NCBI RefSeq assembly: GCF_900109655.1
Contig: NZ_FOAT01000019.1
Coordinates: forward strand, 1 to 55,972
Origin: Hominimerdicola alba
GTDB taxonomy: Bacteria > Bacillota > Clostridia > Oscillospirales > Ruminococcaceae
Length of the DNA: 55,972 nt
Reading direction: 5' to 3'
Part shown: one piece after another, positions 44,739 through 54,416 of the stretch
Layout of the letters: every line of letters starts with the position of its first letter
Position numbering within the stretch: the first letter of the stretch is position 1
Program-made: the position numbers and the translations under genes
Notes under the pieces: generated by a model
Databases searched by the model: none
What the model was told of the DNA's origin: nothing
The model's input: only the letters and a program-made list of their open reading frames with translations

Positions 44739-47700
44739 TTACTGACCCTCATGGAAGAAGTAAGGCAGTGCATCATAGATGTAATGTCTTACATAACCCC
44801 ACCAGTGAGTAGTGTTAGGTGCTTCAAGGAAGTAGAAGTTGCCCTTGGACAGGTCGCTGGTGTAGGTAAAACGCTTAGTGTCGCTCTTGAGGGTGTTTAT
44901 CAGTGGTACCATATTATCATATGCAAGATCTTTTGTACCGGTCGCAGCGATCACAAAGTAATCACGCTTGGAGTAACCGCTCTTGTCGATAGCGTTCTGG
45001 ATACCGGATGCGCCGTCCCAGCAGTGACCGGAAAGGGGCATATAGTATGCGCAGATGTCAAGGTTATTACAGAGCATCTTCCATGTGGAGCCGCCGCCCA
45101 TTGAGAATCCTGCGTATGCTCTGTGGAATCTCGAAGCTTTCAGGCTGCTGATGCTTGTATTGCCGTTTGCATAAGTTGAGTACTTGCTTTCAACATAAGG
45201 GATTATGCTCTGACGCATTTCGTTCCATACAGTACCTGCGCCCATATTGCCGTCATTTGAGGGACAGTTGTTGAATGTCGGGCAAACAACGATCATGGGT
45301 TCGATATCACCGTTTGCGATCATGTTATCCAGCATGAGGTCGATCTCTATGGAAGTATCGTTGAAGCAGGTATTTTCATTTTCTCCGCCGCCGTGCATCA
45401 GGTAGAATACATTGTACTTCTTCGACTTGTCATAGCCGTAAGGCAGATAAACATTCATAGCCTTGCTGCCGTTGATGCCGTTATAATATTCCTTGACAAC
45501 GGTGCCGTGCTTTGCAGGCTGTTTGAAGTAACTGCTCGGAGCTTCTTTGTACTGGAGATTTGAGCTGTATTTATACTGTGTCTTTGCAGGCGCTGTCACA
45601 GGAAATTCTGTGATCTTACCTGTAAGATATGACTGAAGATAAGTTACATCGGTATTATCAACTGTACCACTCTGGTCAACATCTGCATTCTGTTTAGAAG
45701 CATTGTTTACAAATCCCTTAGACATACCTCTTTTGAGTTCAACAAGATCCATTACGTTGATCTCTCCGTCAAGGTTAACGTCACCTCTTGCAGGACCCTT
45801 TGCAACAACTACATTGGACTTGGGTCCGTCGATCTTTGTTCCAGCGGGAGCAGCTATAACTTCATCAATGAAGAAATCACAGGTCTCCTCAGTAGTTTCA
45901 GCTACCAGAACAAGGTCTTCTGCACCTGAGGGTATGGTATATTTAGCATTATAAAGCTGAACGAACTCACCGCGGTTTGCATAAGTCTGAGCTATCTTGT
46001 CATACTTAGTCTCACCATTCAGGTCGTACTGCAATGTGAGTTTGAATTCTGTAGGATCTGAACCCTGTATATTTGTAAAGCAGGCACTGAATGCGTAACT
46101 CTTGCCGGGCACGAATGTACTTGTGCTCAGTGTTTTCATTCCGCCGTGCCATGCAGAGGTTCTTCCCGAAAGGCTCAGTGACCTGGTACCCTTATACTTT
46201 GTATCGGAACTTGTCTCGGCTGTACAGCCGCCTCTAGCCGACCAGTCATCTGTACCATTTTCAAAAGTATCGTGGAACAGATAGGTGCTTGAAACTGTCT
46301 GTGCAGTTGAGGTGCCTGATGCGGTTATCTTTGTTCCTGCAGGTGCTACGATAACTTCATCTAAATAGAAATCACAGGTGTCTTCAGTAGTCTCTGCCAC
46401 AAGTACGAGGTTTGTAGCTCCCGATGGAATAGTATATGCGGAGTTGTAGAGCTGAACATATTTGCCGCGGCTGCCTGTAGCCTGAGCTATCTTTGCATAA
46501 TTAGTCTCACCGTTCAGATCGTACTGCAAAGTCAGCTTAAATTCGGTAGTATCAGAACCATCAAGATTTGCAAAGCATGCGCTGAAGGCGTAGCTCTTTC
46601 CCGGTACGAATGTACTTGTACTCAGGGATCTCTGTCCGCCGTTCCATGTAGATGTTCTTCCAGAGAAACCGAGTGACTTAGAACCGCTAAGTTTTGAATT
46701 CGAGCTGACAGAAGCTGTACAGCTTCCTCTTGCAGACCATTTATCTGTTCCGCTTTCAAAAGTATCGTGTATCCAGTATCCGTCAGCATCGGGTTCAGCT
46801 ATCGAAGGCGCATTCCACTCTGCGCGCTCATAGTCAAAATAGTCAACATCAACATAACCGCCTGTGGACTTGGTGGCATAGCTGTAGATAGCATTTCTGT
46901 AACCAGTAAAGAGCTTCAGGTCATAGGTCATGCCCACCTGTGTGCCGATCTTTTTCCAGTTAGCGCCATCGAGAGAGTAGTAGAAGTTTACCTTATCGAT
47001 ATTATTTGATACATTGTAGTTGCTGTCAACGGTATTGAACTGGAAATCAGTCTTGAGGTATACTGTGTTACTGCTGAGAGATACTTCTTCCTGGATCTTG
47101 TCCGCACTGTTCATTACATCGCTGTTGCCGTTATAATTGCCGTTTGTAGCCATGTAGATCTTCTTTTCACCGCTGTCGGTAACTCGTACACCGACATTTC
47201 CGTAATTGTACTGGAATGCGGAAAGACCTGCATAGTCTCCTGCCTTCATGTGAGAAACATCCATCTTTATAACACCAGAGCAGGAAGGACCTTCTGTCCT
47301 CATGGTCAGGGTATTCCTTGCATTGATGATGCTCTTTGCTATGTATCCGTTTTTAAGACGGAGCCAGCCCGGTCTTTCGGTAACAGACCAGTAATTATTA
47401 TCGGGATTATGGTTCCACTGCCATTCAAGTTTAAGCTTATTGGAGCTGTAGCTGAACTCATCATCCTTAGCAAGCTGTGTGCCTGTATGATTTCCCGGCA
47501 TATCAAGTACAATCGGAGCCTTGCCGTTAACGCCCATTATAGGCCAGTTGTTCTGCCATGTAACAGGTACAAGAACAGGTATACGTCCTACTGCACCGTG
47601 ATCCTGGAAGAGAAGACCGTACCAGTTTCCGTCGGGAGTATCAACTATACCGCCCTGAGCAACACCCGAGCCGTAAGTACCGAGACCAGAATTGAGAACA

Positions 47701-48485
47701 GTCTTGCCCTCAAAAGAACCTGTCAGGCTCTTACTACGATAGCAAAGCTCAATTCTTCCGCTGCCGCTGGGCCATGCAATAAGGAATACATAATAATAAC
47801 CGTTAATCTTCTGGATATGTGAGCCCTCACCTGCAAGACCGTTAAGACCTGTCTTGATGATGGTACGTTCCTGAGCGCCGTATGCAAAACCTGTCATCTG
47901 GGAATTGAGCTCCTTGATCTTGATATTGCCGTCGCCGCCGTAAACCAGATAGTTTCTTCCGTCATCATCGAAAAGCATGGAAGCATCGTGGTACATACCG
48001 CTTATCTCGCTCTTTGTCCAGTTGCCGCTCTCGATATCGGTAGTCTTATAAATATAGGACTTATTCGTGCCGTAGCTTCCGAAAAATACATAGAATGTGC
48101 CCTTGTTATACCTTAGGCTCGCTGCCCATGAACCGTGAGCGTAATCGTGCTGACCATTGGAAAGTGTCTGCTTTGCGCCGTCAGCCATGGTATCGTATAC
48201 ATAAGAGCATATCTCCCATGATACAAGGTCTTTGGACTTCATAACAGGTACACCCGGGCTGAAGAACATAGTAGTACTTACCATGTAGTAAGTATCGCCA
48301 ACTCTGATGATATCAGGGTCGGGAACATCTGCCCATATCACGGGATTAGCTACCTGTCCTGCTTCAAGAGCATTTGCAGTCATAGCCGGAATAGATGCAC
48401 CGGCAGCAGCAAAGCAAGAAGCAGCAAGAGCAGCTGACGACAGTACTGACAATAACCTTTTCGCTATCGTTTTTGAACTTGACAT
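44739..48485 (-). CDS. Bifunctional hemicellulase: GH43-CBM22-CBM22-dockerin-CE1
   Basis: 1248 residues from ATG 48485 (TTGGAGGA 7 nt upstream; the frame extends to 48518 without a site). Signal peptide about 1-40. GH43 domain about 42-300 with a C-terminal beta-sandwich to about 545: base Asp in DVPDPDIIRVG (Asp56), Asp in MYHDASMLFDDDG, acid Glu in GEGSHIQK. Two near-identical CBM22-like modules lie at about 565-715 and 730-885. An internal type I dockerin is at about 893-960 (GDVNLDGEINVMDL, ADVDQSGTVDNTDV). CE1 esterase about 975-1248 has nucleophile Ser1128 in GFSMGGG and a terminal His in THWWGYVRHY. It should remove xylose/arabinose side groups and feruloyl or acetyl esters from xylan. 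Confidence 0.93.
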   Translation of the reverse strand: MSSSKTIAKRLLSVLSSAALAASCFAAAGASIPAMTANALEAGQVANPVIWADVPDPDIIRVGDTYYMVSTTMFFSPGVPVMKSKDLVSWEICSYVYDTMADGAKQTLSNGQHDYAHGSWAASLRYNKGTFYVFFGSYGTNKSYIYKTTDIESGNWTKSEISGMYHDASMLFDDDGRNYLVYGGDGNIKIKELNSQMTGFAYGAQERTIIKTGLNGLAGEGSHIQKINGYYYVFLIAWPSGSGRIELCYRSKSLTGSFEGKTVLNSGLGTYGSGVAQGGIVDTPDGNWYGLLFQDHGAVGRIPVLVPVTWQNNWPIMGVNGKAPIVLDMPGNHTGTQLAKDDEFSYSSNKLKLEWQWNHNPDNNYWSVTERPGWLRLKNGYIAKSIINARNTLTMRTEGPSCSGVIKMDVSHMKAGDYAGLSAFQYNYGNVGVRVTDSGEKKIYMATNGNYNGNSDVMNSADKIQEEVSLSSNTVYLKTDFQFNTVDSNYNVSNNIDKVNFYYSLDGANWKKIGTQVGMTYDLKLFTGYRNAIYSYATKSTGGYVDVDYFDYERAEWNAPSIAEPDADGYWIHDTFESGTDKWSARGSCTASVSSNSKLSGSKSLGFSGRTSTWNGGQRSLSTSTFVPGKSYAFSACFANLDGSDTTEFKLTLQYDLNGETNYAKIAQATGSRGKYVQLYNSAYTIPSGATNLVLVAETTEDTCDFYLDEVIVAPAGTKITASGTSTAQTVSSTYLFHDTFENGTDDWSARGGCTAETSSDTKYKGTRSLSLSGRTSAWHGGMKTLSTSTFVPGKSYAFSACFTNIQGSDPTEFKLTLQYDLNGETKYDKIAQTYANRGEFVQLYNAKYTIPSGAEDLVLVAETTEETCDFFIDEVIAAPAGTKIDGPKSNVVVAKGPARGDVNLDGEINVMDLVELKRGMSKGFVNNASKQNADVDQSGTVDNTDVTYLQSYLTGKITEFPVTAPAKTQYKYSSNLQYKEAPSSYFKQPAKHGTVVKEYYNGINGSKAMNVYLPYGYDKSKKYNVFYLMHGGGENENTCFNDTSIEIDLMLDNMIANGDIEPMIVVCPTFNNCPSNDGNMGAGTVWNEMRQSIIPYVESKYSTYANGNTSISSLKASRFHRAYAGFSMGGGSTWKMLCNNLDICAYYMPLSGHCWDGASGIQNAIDKSGYSKRDYFVIAATGTKDLAYDNMVPLINTLKSDTKRFTYTSDLSKGNFYFLEAPNTTHWWGYVRHYIYDALPYFFHEGQ

Positions 48486-48987
48486 AACGTCTTCCTCCAA
48501 TCTGAATTGGTCTCCCATATTTCATATTCCACAGAAGCATCCTTCTGTTATTAAAAGTGCCGTTTTACAACACTTTTTTGACTTGATCAAGTACCGAGCT
48601 GCAGCCGATCAACGCTGATATGTTTTTCATGCAGATATCTGAAATCAGTACAACTCGTATGACTTTTGAGGTTTTACCCTATTATCGTCTCAGGTTTTGC
48701 AAACAAAAGGCAGAAAATGCGCGATTTTCAAGAAATCAGATATGTGACGGCACTGTCTCATCTACTGATACATATGCCTTCTTTTATGTATCAGAGCACG
48801 GAATCACACGCGATAATATTTTTATATTGTATGTTAATATCCTCATATGTTTTACCAGCGTCTGACTTTAAAATCTAAATAGATAAGAATTGTTCCATTG
48901 CTGAATAGTCCATATCGTCATGTGAATTCTTCCTAATTTAGCGCGAGAACAATACAATTTTAGTTAGCACTGTTGTTATTGTTAAAA

Positions 48988-49016
48988 ATTATAGCACAAG
49001 CACGATTTATTGTCAA
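48988..49016 (-). promoter_or_regulatory. Promoter of the GH43/CE1 gene
   Basis: Minus strand: TTGACA (49011-49016), 17 bp, TATAAT (48988-48993). It implies a 5' leader of nearly 500 nt. Confidence 0.75.
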
Positions 49017-49334
49017 GTGCATTTTTTTAATATGTTTGTACGTTAATTTTTTGATATATATTGTGGAACAATAAGGCATAAATTGTGATTTTCTGTCCGG
49101 AAATTTCCAATAATTACAAGCCAACGAAATATATACTATTATATATTACATACACCATCCTGTGAATTGTCCGCTGATTAACATATCCTATAATACTAAT
49201 CAGTCGCCTAAGCTTAACTGTCAAATTAGGTATCCTGAATCAAACTCAAAATAATGGATACACAAAATCCGCAATTTTTGACTAGTATATTTTTAAATCA
49301 GCAATATTAAATATTTAATTTTTTGTGGAAACTA

Positions 49335-49363
49335 TTGCAATTTGCCCCAAAACGTGATATATT
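49335..49363 (+). promoter_or_regulatory. Promoter of the GH26 gene
   Basis: TTGCAA (49335-49340), 17 bp, TATATT (49358-49363). The leader is about 100 nt. Confidence 0.55.
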
Positions 49364-49471
49364 ATAGTATGGAGTTTACATGGTATGTTATGTCTGTAGA
49401 TTAATTAAATTATTTCAGATAAAGATAATTTAAGCATCACAGACGCGAAAGCTCTGAAGGGATGAATGAAA

Positions 49472-51289
49472 ATGAAGATGAGAAAGAAAGTATCAAAAAC
49501 AATGTCAGCCGTAATAGCAGCTATAATAGCTACCTCGGCTGCCGCACCATCTGTTACTTATCCTGTAACAGCAGCAGGCGGAAACGCTCAGGTGTACGAA
49601 TTTGAAAACGGCAAGACCTCCGGCGGAAAGATCTTTTCCAACGGAACTGAGGGTCTTAAACGCGGCGGAGACTGGAGCGACGCTACAGACCTCTCGAATT
49701 TTTCTGGAAAAGGTTTCTCCTATCTTGACCAGAAAGGTACTACTGTCAGTGTTGAAGTCAACGCTCCCGAAAAAGGACTTTATCAGCTGACTTTCTGCTA
49801 CTGCCAGCCTAGCGACAGAAACAGAAAAGTTCAGTATCTCAATGTTAACGGTGTCAATCAGGGAGAACTCACTTTCCCGTACAACGAATCTTTCAGCGAA
49901 GTTTCGGGCGGTATAGTTCTGCTGAACAAGGGAAAGAATACCGTTGAACTGGAAGGCTACTGGGGCTATACTTATTTTGACTATTTAAAAGTAGAGCCTG
50001 CACCTGAGCATATTGCAAATCTATCACCGACTACCGAGCTTTCAAACCCGAATGCTTCGGATTCCACAAAGCGTCTTTACAGCTATCTGCGCGATCAGTA
50101 CGGTAAGCACATAATCGCGGGTCAGCAGGAGTACTGCGGTTCCCACAACTACAATTCATGGAACAGTCCCGATGTTTTCATCAAGGACAACGAAGCAGAA
50201 TTCGAGTATATCCTCGAAAAGACGGGCAAACAGCCTGCGATACGCGGAATCGACCTGCTGGCATACTGCACATCTTCCACTTGGAGAGACGATGCACCCG
50301 AGCGTGCAATCGAATGGACAAACAAGTATCACGGAATCGTGACTATGACATGGCACTGGAACGTTCCCTCTGAAAAAGGCGGCAAGGATATCGCTTTCTA
50401 TGTTAAATCCGCAAGTGATAAATATACAACTTTCAGCATAACCAAAGCCCTTGAAGAAGGCACATGGGAAAATGAAGTTCTCATGGCTGATATCAAACTT
50501 ATCGCAGGCGAACTGAAAAAGCTCAAGGATGCAGACGTTCCTGTGCTGTGGAGACCTCTCCACGAAGCTGAGGGCGGCTGGTTCTGGTGGGGCGCAGAGG
50601 GTGCAGAACCCTGCAAGAAGCTCTACCGTCTGCTTTATGACCAGCTTACTAATGTATACGGACTGGATAACCTTATCTGGATATGGACAGGTTCAACTTC
50701 ACCTGCTGCATCGGAATGGTATCCCGGTGACGATGTAGTTGATATAGTTGGCTGCGACAAGTACAACGCCAAGGACGGTCTGCCGAACCTCAGCGCTATC
50801 TCGGCAACATTCTACAGCCTTGTACAGAGCACTGACGGTCAGAAAATGGTTACCATGTCAGAGAACGATTCTATACCGTCTATAGAAAATCTTACCAATG
50901 AAAGAGCAGGCTGGCTCTACTTCTGCCCCTGGTACATGAACTACCTCACCAGCGAGCAGAACAATCCCGTGGATAATCTTATCGATGTTTATACAAGCGA
51001 ATATTGTATAACTCTCGATGAACTTCCCGACCTGAAAACTTATCCGATCACTGAAAGCACAAACACAAAGTCTAAGGTGCTTTACGGTGATGCAAACTGC
51101 GACGGCAAGGTTGATATATCCGATGCTGTACTTGTAAAGCAGTATCTCGCTAATCCCAAGAAATATGCTATCTCAGCTCAGGGTCTTGATAATGCAGATG
51201 TAAACAACAGAGGCGATGGTCTGACCGACCTTGATGCCAGTGAGATACAAAAGTACGCAGCAGGTATCATCAAGTCATTCAAAGTCTGA
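49472..51289 (+). CDS. GH26 beta-mannanase, CBM35-GH26-dockerin
   Basis: 605 residues from ATG 49472 (AAGGGA about 9 nt upstream; an ATG 6 nt earlier is possible). Signal peptide about 1-35. CBM35-type module about 38-175 (YEFENGKTSGGK, GLYQLTFCYCQPSDRNRKVQ). GH26 domain about 195-525: acid/base Glu365 in LWRPLHEAEGGWFWW, nucleophile Glu464 in MVTMSENDSIPS. Type I dockerin about 540-600 (GDANCDGKVDISDAVLVKQY, then NADVNNRGDGLTDLDASE, whose second loop is irregular). It should hydrolyse beta-1,4-mannan and be held in a cohesin-based complex. The GH9 gene starts 88 nt downstream with no clear terminator between, so the two may be cotranscribed. Confidence 0.92.
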   Translation: MKMRKKVSKTMSAVIAAIIATSAAAPSVTYPVTAAGGNAQVYEFENGKTSGGKIFSNGTEGLKRGGDWSDATDLSNFSGKGFSYLDQKGTTVSVEVNAPEKGLYQLTFCYCQPSDRNRKVQYLNVNGVNQGELTFPYNESFSEVSGGIVLLNKGKNTVELEGYWGYTYFDYLKVEPAPEHIANLSPTTELSNPNASDSTKRLYSYLRDQYGKHIIAGQQEYCGSHNYNSWNSPDVFIKDNEAEFEYILEKTGKQPAIRGIDLLAYCTSSTWRDDAPERAIEWTNKYHGIVTMTWHWNVPSEKGGKDIAFYVKSASDKYTTFSITKALEEGTWENEVLMADIKLIAGELKKLKDADVPVLWRPLHEAEGGWFWWGAEGAEPCKKLYRLLYDQLTNVYGLDNLIWIWTGSTSPAASEWYPGDDVVDIVGCDKYNAKDGLPNLSAISATFYSLVQSTDGQKMVTMSENDSIPSIENLTNERAGWLYFCPWYMNYLTSEQNNPVDNLIDVYTSEYCITLDELPDLKTYPITESTNTKSKVLYGDANCDGKVDISDAVLVKQYLANPKKYAISAQGLDNADVNNRGDGLTDLDASEIQKYAAGIIKSFKV

Positions 51290-51377
51290 TACTTAACAGC
51301 AAAACAAAAGCAGAGATTCTTCTTTTGGGATAGGGCTGTTAATTCAGAATATAAAATCTTTTGAGGAGGAGAATATC

Positions 51378-54230
51378 ATGAAGTTAAGAAACAAGCTGCT
51401 GGCAGCAGCAGCAAGTGCGTCTCTCGTACTGAGCCAGGCGGCAGTTTTTGCCCCTGCTGTTCATGCGGCTGACGAACTCAAAGAAGCAATTGCCAATTCT
51501 TCAGGCGTCAAGTACGACTTCGCAAGAGCATTGCAGTATTCAATGTATTTCTACGATGCGAATATGTGCGGAGATGACGTTGAAGGAAACAATCGCTTTG
51601 AATGGAGAGGAAACTGTCATACCTACGATGCACAGGTACCCCTTCATCCTATTGACAACTGGGAGGGTGTAAACCTTACAGAAGCTCAGATCAAGAAGTA
51701 CAAGAGTCTCCTTGATCCCGATGGCGACGGCTATGTTGATGTTGCAGGCGGTTTCCACGATGCAGGTGACCACGTAGAATTCGGTATGCCCGAGAACTAT
51801 TCCGCTTCAACAGTGGGCTGGGGCTATTACGAGTTCCGTGATTCCTATGTAAAGATCGGTGAGCAGGATCATATCGAGACAATACTCCGTCATTTCAATG
51901 ACTACCTTATGAAGTGTACATTCCTTGACAAGAACGGTAATGTAGTACTTCACTGCTATCAGGTTGGCGACGGTGATATCGATCACCAGTACTGGAACTC
52001 ACCTGAAATGGACGAAATGGGAAGAGCCGCTTTCTTCCTGACACCTGAGAAGCCTCAGACAGATTATGCTGCTTCCGCAGCTGCTTCACTGGCTATAAAC
52101 TATCTGAACTTCAAGGATACAGACAAGACATATGCTCAGAAGAGCCTTAAATATGCAAAGGCACTTTTCAAGTTCGCTATGGATAATCCCAAGGAGCTTT
52201 CCGATAACGGCGACGGTCCTAAGGGTTATTATCAGTCAAGCAAATGGCAGGATGACTACTGCTGGGCCGCTGCTTGGCTTTACAAGATAACAGGCGACCA
52301 TATGTATCTTGAAGAGATCTATCCCTATTATGACTACTATGCAGCTCCCTGCTACGTTCACTGCTGGAATGACGTATGGGGCGGCGTACAATGTATACTC
52401 GGCGAGATCTGCAGAGATACACCTTACAATAAGGGCGAGTACGTTTATCCCGATTTCATAGAAGAATTCAAGAAAGCTGCAAACAAGAGCCCCTATGAGC
52501 AGATGGACTGCTGGGAGTCTGTTGAAAAGGCACTGAACACCTATATGACAGGCGGCATAGGTGAGATAACACCTCAGGGCTACTGGTGGCTCAATACATG
52601 GGGCAGCGCACGTTACAATACAGCTGCTCAGCTTGAAGCTCTTGTGTACACCAAGTACAACGGAGACAAGCCCAACAAGTACAGCGACTGGGCAAAGGGT
52701 CAGATGGAATACCTCATGGGTAACAATGATATAACTTACCTTGAGCGTATCGAAGCAAACAAACAGGCTAAAAAGAATGGTGAGCCTGAACCCTGGAGCG
52801 AAGATGAACTCCACGGCAGCAGATGTTTCATCGTTGGCTACAATGAGAATTCTGTTGAGTATCCTCACCACAGAGCAAGCTCAGGTCTTACCAAGTGCGA
52901 AGACCCCGATCCTCAGAGATATGTTCTTTTCGGCGCACTTGCAGGCGGTCCCGACAACAAGGATGCTCACAATGACATAACCAAGGACTGGACATACAAC
53001 GAAGTTACCATCGACTACAACGCAGCTTTTGTAGGCGCGAGCGCAGGTCTTTACAAGTACTACGGAACCTCTAAAATGGCTCCTACCAAGAACTTCCCTC
53101 CCAAGCCTACATTCTCAGGCGCGAACGGCGGTTCTACAAGCAACGAATGCTGGGTAACTGCCTGCGGTATCGATGACCTCAACGCTAACGGTGCAGGTGT
53201 TACAAAGGTTTCCCTTTATGTAATGACAGCTTCCACCAAGAAGGTAGAAGATCTTTCTGTACGTTACTATTTCAGCACAAAGGGAATGGCAGATCCTAAT
53301 AATGTAAAGGTATCCGAGCTCTACGATCAGGCTTCTACCGAGGCTGCTCCGGCTAACGGAACGATAAGCGGTCCGTATAAGTATGACAAGATGAAAGATA
53401 TGTATTATGCCGAGATCAAGTGGAGCGATTACAATATCGCAAACTCCGGCAAGAAGTATCAGTTCACTGTTGGTCTGTACTACGGCGACTCATGGGATCC
53501 TACCGATGACCCCAGCTACAAGGATCTCAAGATCTACAAGGAAGATGACGCATTCTTCGCAACAGGTACAGAAGTTAAGACCGAGAATATCTGTGTATAC
53601 AGCGGAGATAAACTGGTCGGCGGTATCGAGCCTGACGGCACAAAGCCTGTATTCGATGAGCCTAATGATACTACTACCGAGCCTACCGTTACCTGCAAAT
53701 CCACCACTGCTTCTACTGCTTCCATCAGCTGGAACAGTGTTGACGGAGTTTCCAAGTACGGCGTATTCGGTTACACCAACGGCAAGTGGTCAAAGATCGC
53801 TGAAACTGCAAGCACTTCCTACAACTTCAGCGGTCTGAAGGCAAGCACAAGCTACAAGGTAGCTGTTCTTGCAAACAAGAACGGAAGCTACAGCGGAGAT
53901 TTCTCCAAGGCTATAACCTTTAAGACAGCAGCAGAGAATTCTTCTACTGTCACTACTCCCAACGTCAAGGTTGAATACAACACACAGTATCACCAGATCA
54001 GATTCAGCTGGGCATCTGTAAAGGGCGCTACCAACTACGGCATAGCTGTATATCTGGCTGGCAAGTGGAGAGTTCAGACAGCTAAGATACCTGCATCTAC
54101 TCTCAGCTACATGACACCCAAGAACCTGACCCCCGGAATGACATACAAGGTTGCTATCGCAGCTAAGGTAAACGGTGAATGGACATCAACCGCAGCGATC
54201 AAGAACGCTGTAACAGTTACTGTAAAGTAA
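51378..54230 (+). CDS. GH9 cellulase with CBM3-like, Fn3-like and CBM37 modules
   Basis: 950 residues. Signal peptide about 1-30 (APAVHAA). GH9 domain about 45-570: GGFHDAGDHVEF with catalytic Asp128/Asp131, YPHHRAS, and NEVTIDYNAAF with acid Glu542. A CBM3-like module (about 585-750, VTKVSLYVMTASTKKVEDLS), an Fn3-like module (about 765-850) and CBM37 (about 860-950) follow. It is organised like the GH9 at 32801 but clearly diverged, and it lacks that enzyme's extra loop. It should act on cellulose or other beta-1,4-glucans. GAGGAGGAG is 6-8 nt before the ATG. No dockerin, unlike the adjacent mannanase. Confidence 0.93.
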   Translation: MKLRNKLLAAAASASLVLSQAAVFAPAVHAADELKEAIANSSGVKYDFARALQYSMYFYDANMCGDDVEGNNRFEWRGNCHTYDAQVPLHPIDNWEGVNLTEAQIKKYKSLLDPDGDGYVDVAGGFHDAGDHVEFGMPENYSASTVGWGYYEFRDSYVKIGEQDHIETILRHFNDYLMKCTFLDKNGNVVLHCYQVGDGDIDHQYWNSPEMDEMGRAAFFLTPEKPQTDYAASAAASLAINYLNFKDTDKTYAQKSLKYAKALFKFAMDNPKELSDNGDGPKGYYQSSKWQDDYCWAAAWLYKITGDHMYLEEIYPYYDYYAAPCYVHCWNDVWGGVQCILGEICRDTPYNKGEYVYPDFIEEFKKAANKSPYEQMDCWESVEKALNTYMTGGIGEITPQGYWWLNTWGSARYNTAAQLEALVYTKYNGDKPNKYSDWAKGQMEYLMGNNDITYLERIEANKQAKKNGEPEPWSEDELHGSRCFIVGYNENSVEYPHHRASSGLTKCEDPDPQRYVLFGALAGGPDNKDAHNDITKDWTYNEVTIDYNAAFVGASAGLYKYYGTSKMAPTKNFPPKPTFSGANGGSTSNECWVTACGIDDLNANGAGVTKVSLYVMTASTKKVEDLSVRYYFSTKGMADPNNVKVSELYDQASTEAAPANGTISGPYKYDKMKDMYYAEIKWSDYNIANSGKKYQFTVGLYYGDSWDPTDDPSYKDLKIYKEDDAFFATGTEVKTENICVYSGDKLVGGIEPDGTKPVFDEPNDTTTEPTVTCKSTTASTASISWNSVDGVSKYGVFGYTNGKWSKIAETASTSYNFSGLKASTSYKVAVLANKNGSYSGDFSKAITFKTAAENSSTVTTPNVKVEYNTQYHQIRFSWASVKGATNYGIAVYLAGKWRVQTAKIPASTLSYMTPKNLTPGMTYKVAIAAKVNGEWTSTAAIKNAVTVTVK

Positions 54231-54243
54231 TATAATGATCTTT

Positions 54244-54276
54244 AACGGCAGTTTCTTCGGAAGCTGCCGTTTTTGT
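54244..54276 (+). terminator. Terminator of the second GH9 gene
   Basis: 8-bp stem AACGGCAG / CTGCCGTT extended by inner pairs around CTTCGG, then TTTG. Confidence 0.75.
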
Positions 54277-54416
54277 GATGTGCCAAAATTAAGAGCCTGT
54301 CCGATCTGACCCGCCCCCTGTCAAGTAGACAGTGTAAAAAACAAAAGTATTCTATGTATTAACCAATAGCAGTCTGTACTAATTGTGCAGGCTGCTGTTT
54401 GTTTTGTATGACTGAA

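Larger units (their letters stand above)
48486..49471. other. Divergent intergenic region between GH43/CE1 and GH26 genes
   Basis: Almost 1 kb without a gene. It contains the GH43/CE1 promoter (48988-49016) with its long leader (48486-48980), in which a 12-bp palindrome ACTTGATCAAGT lies at 48581-48592, and the GH26 promoter at 49335-49363. Small plus-strand frames (48307-48878) have no ribosome sites and are not supported. Confidence 0.5.
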
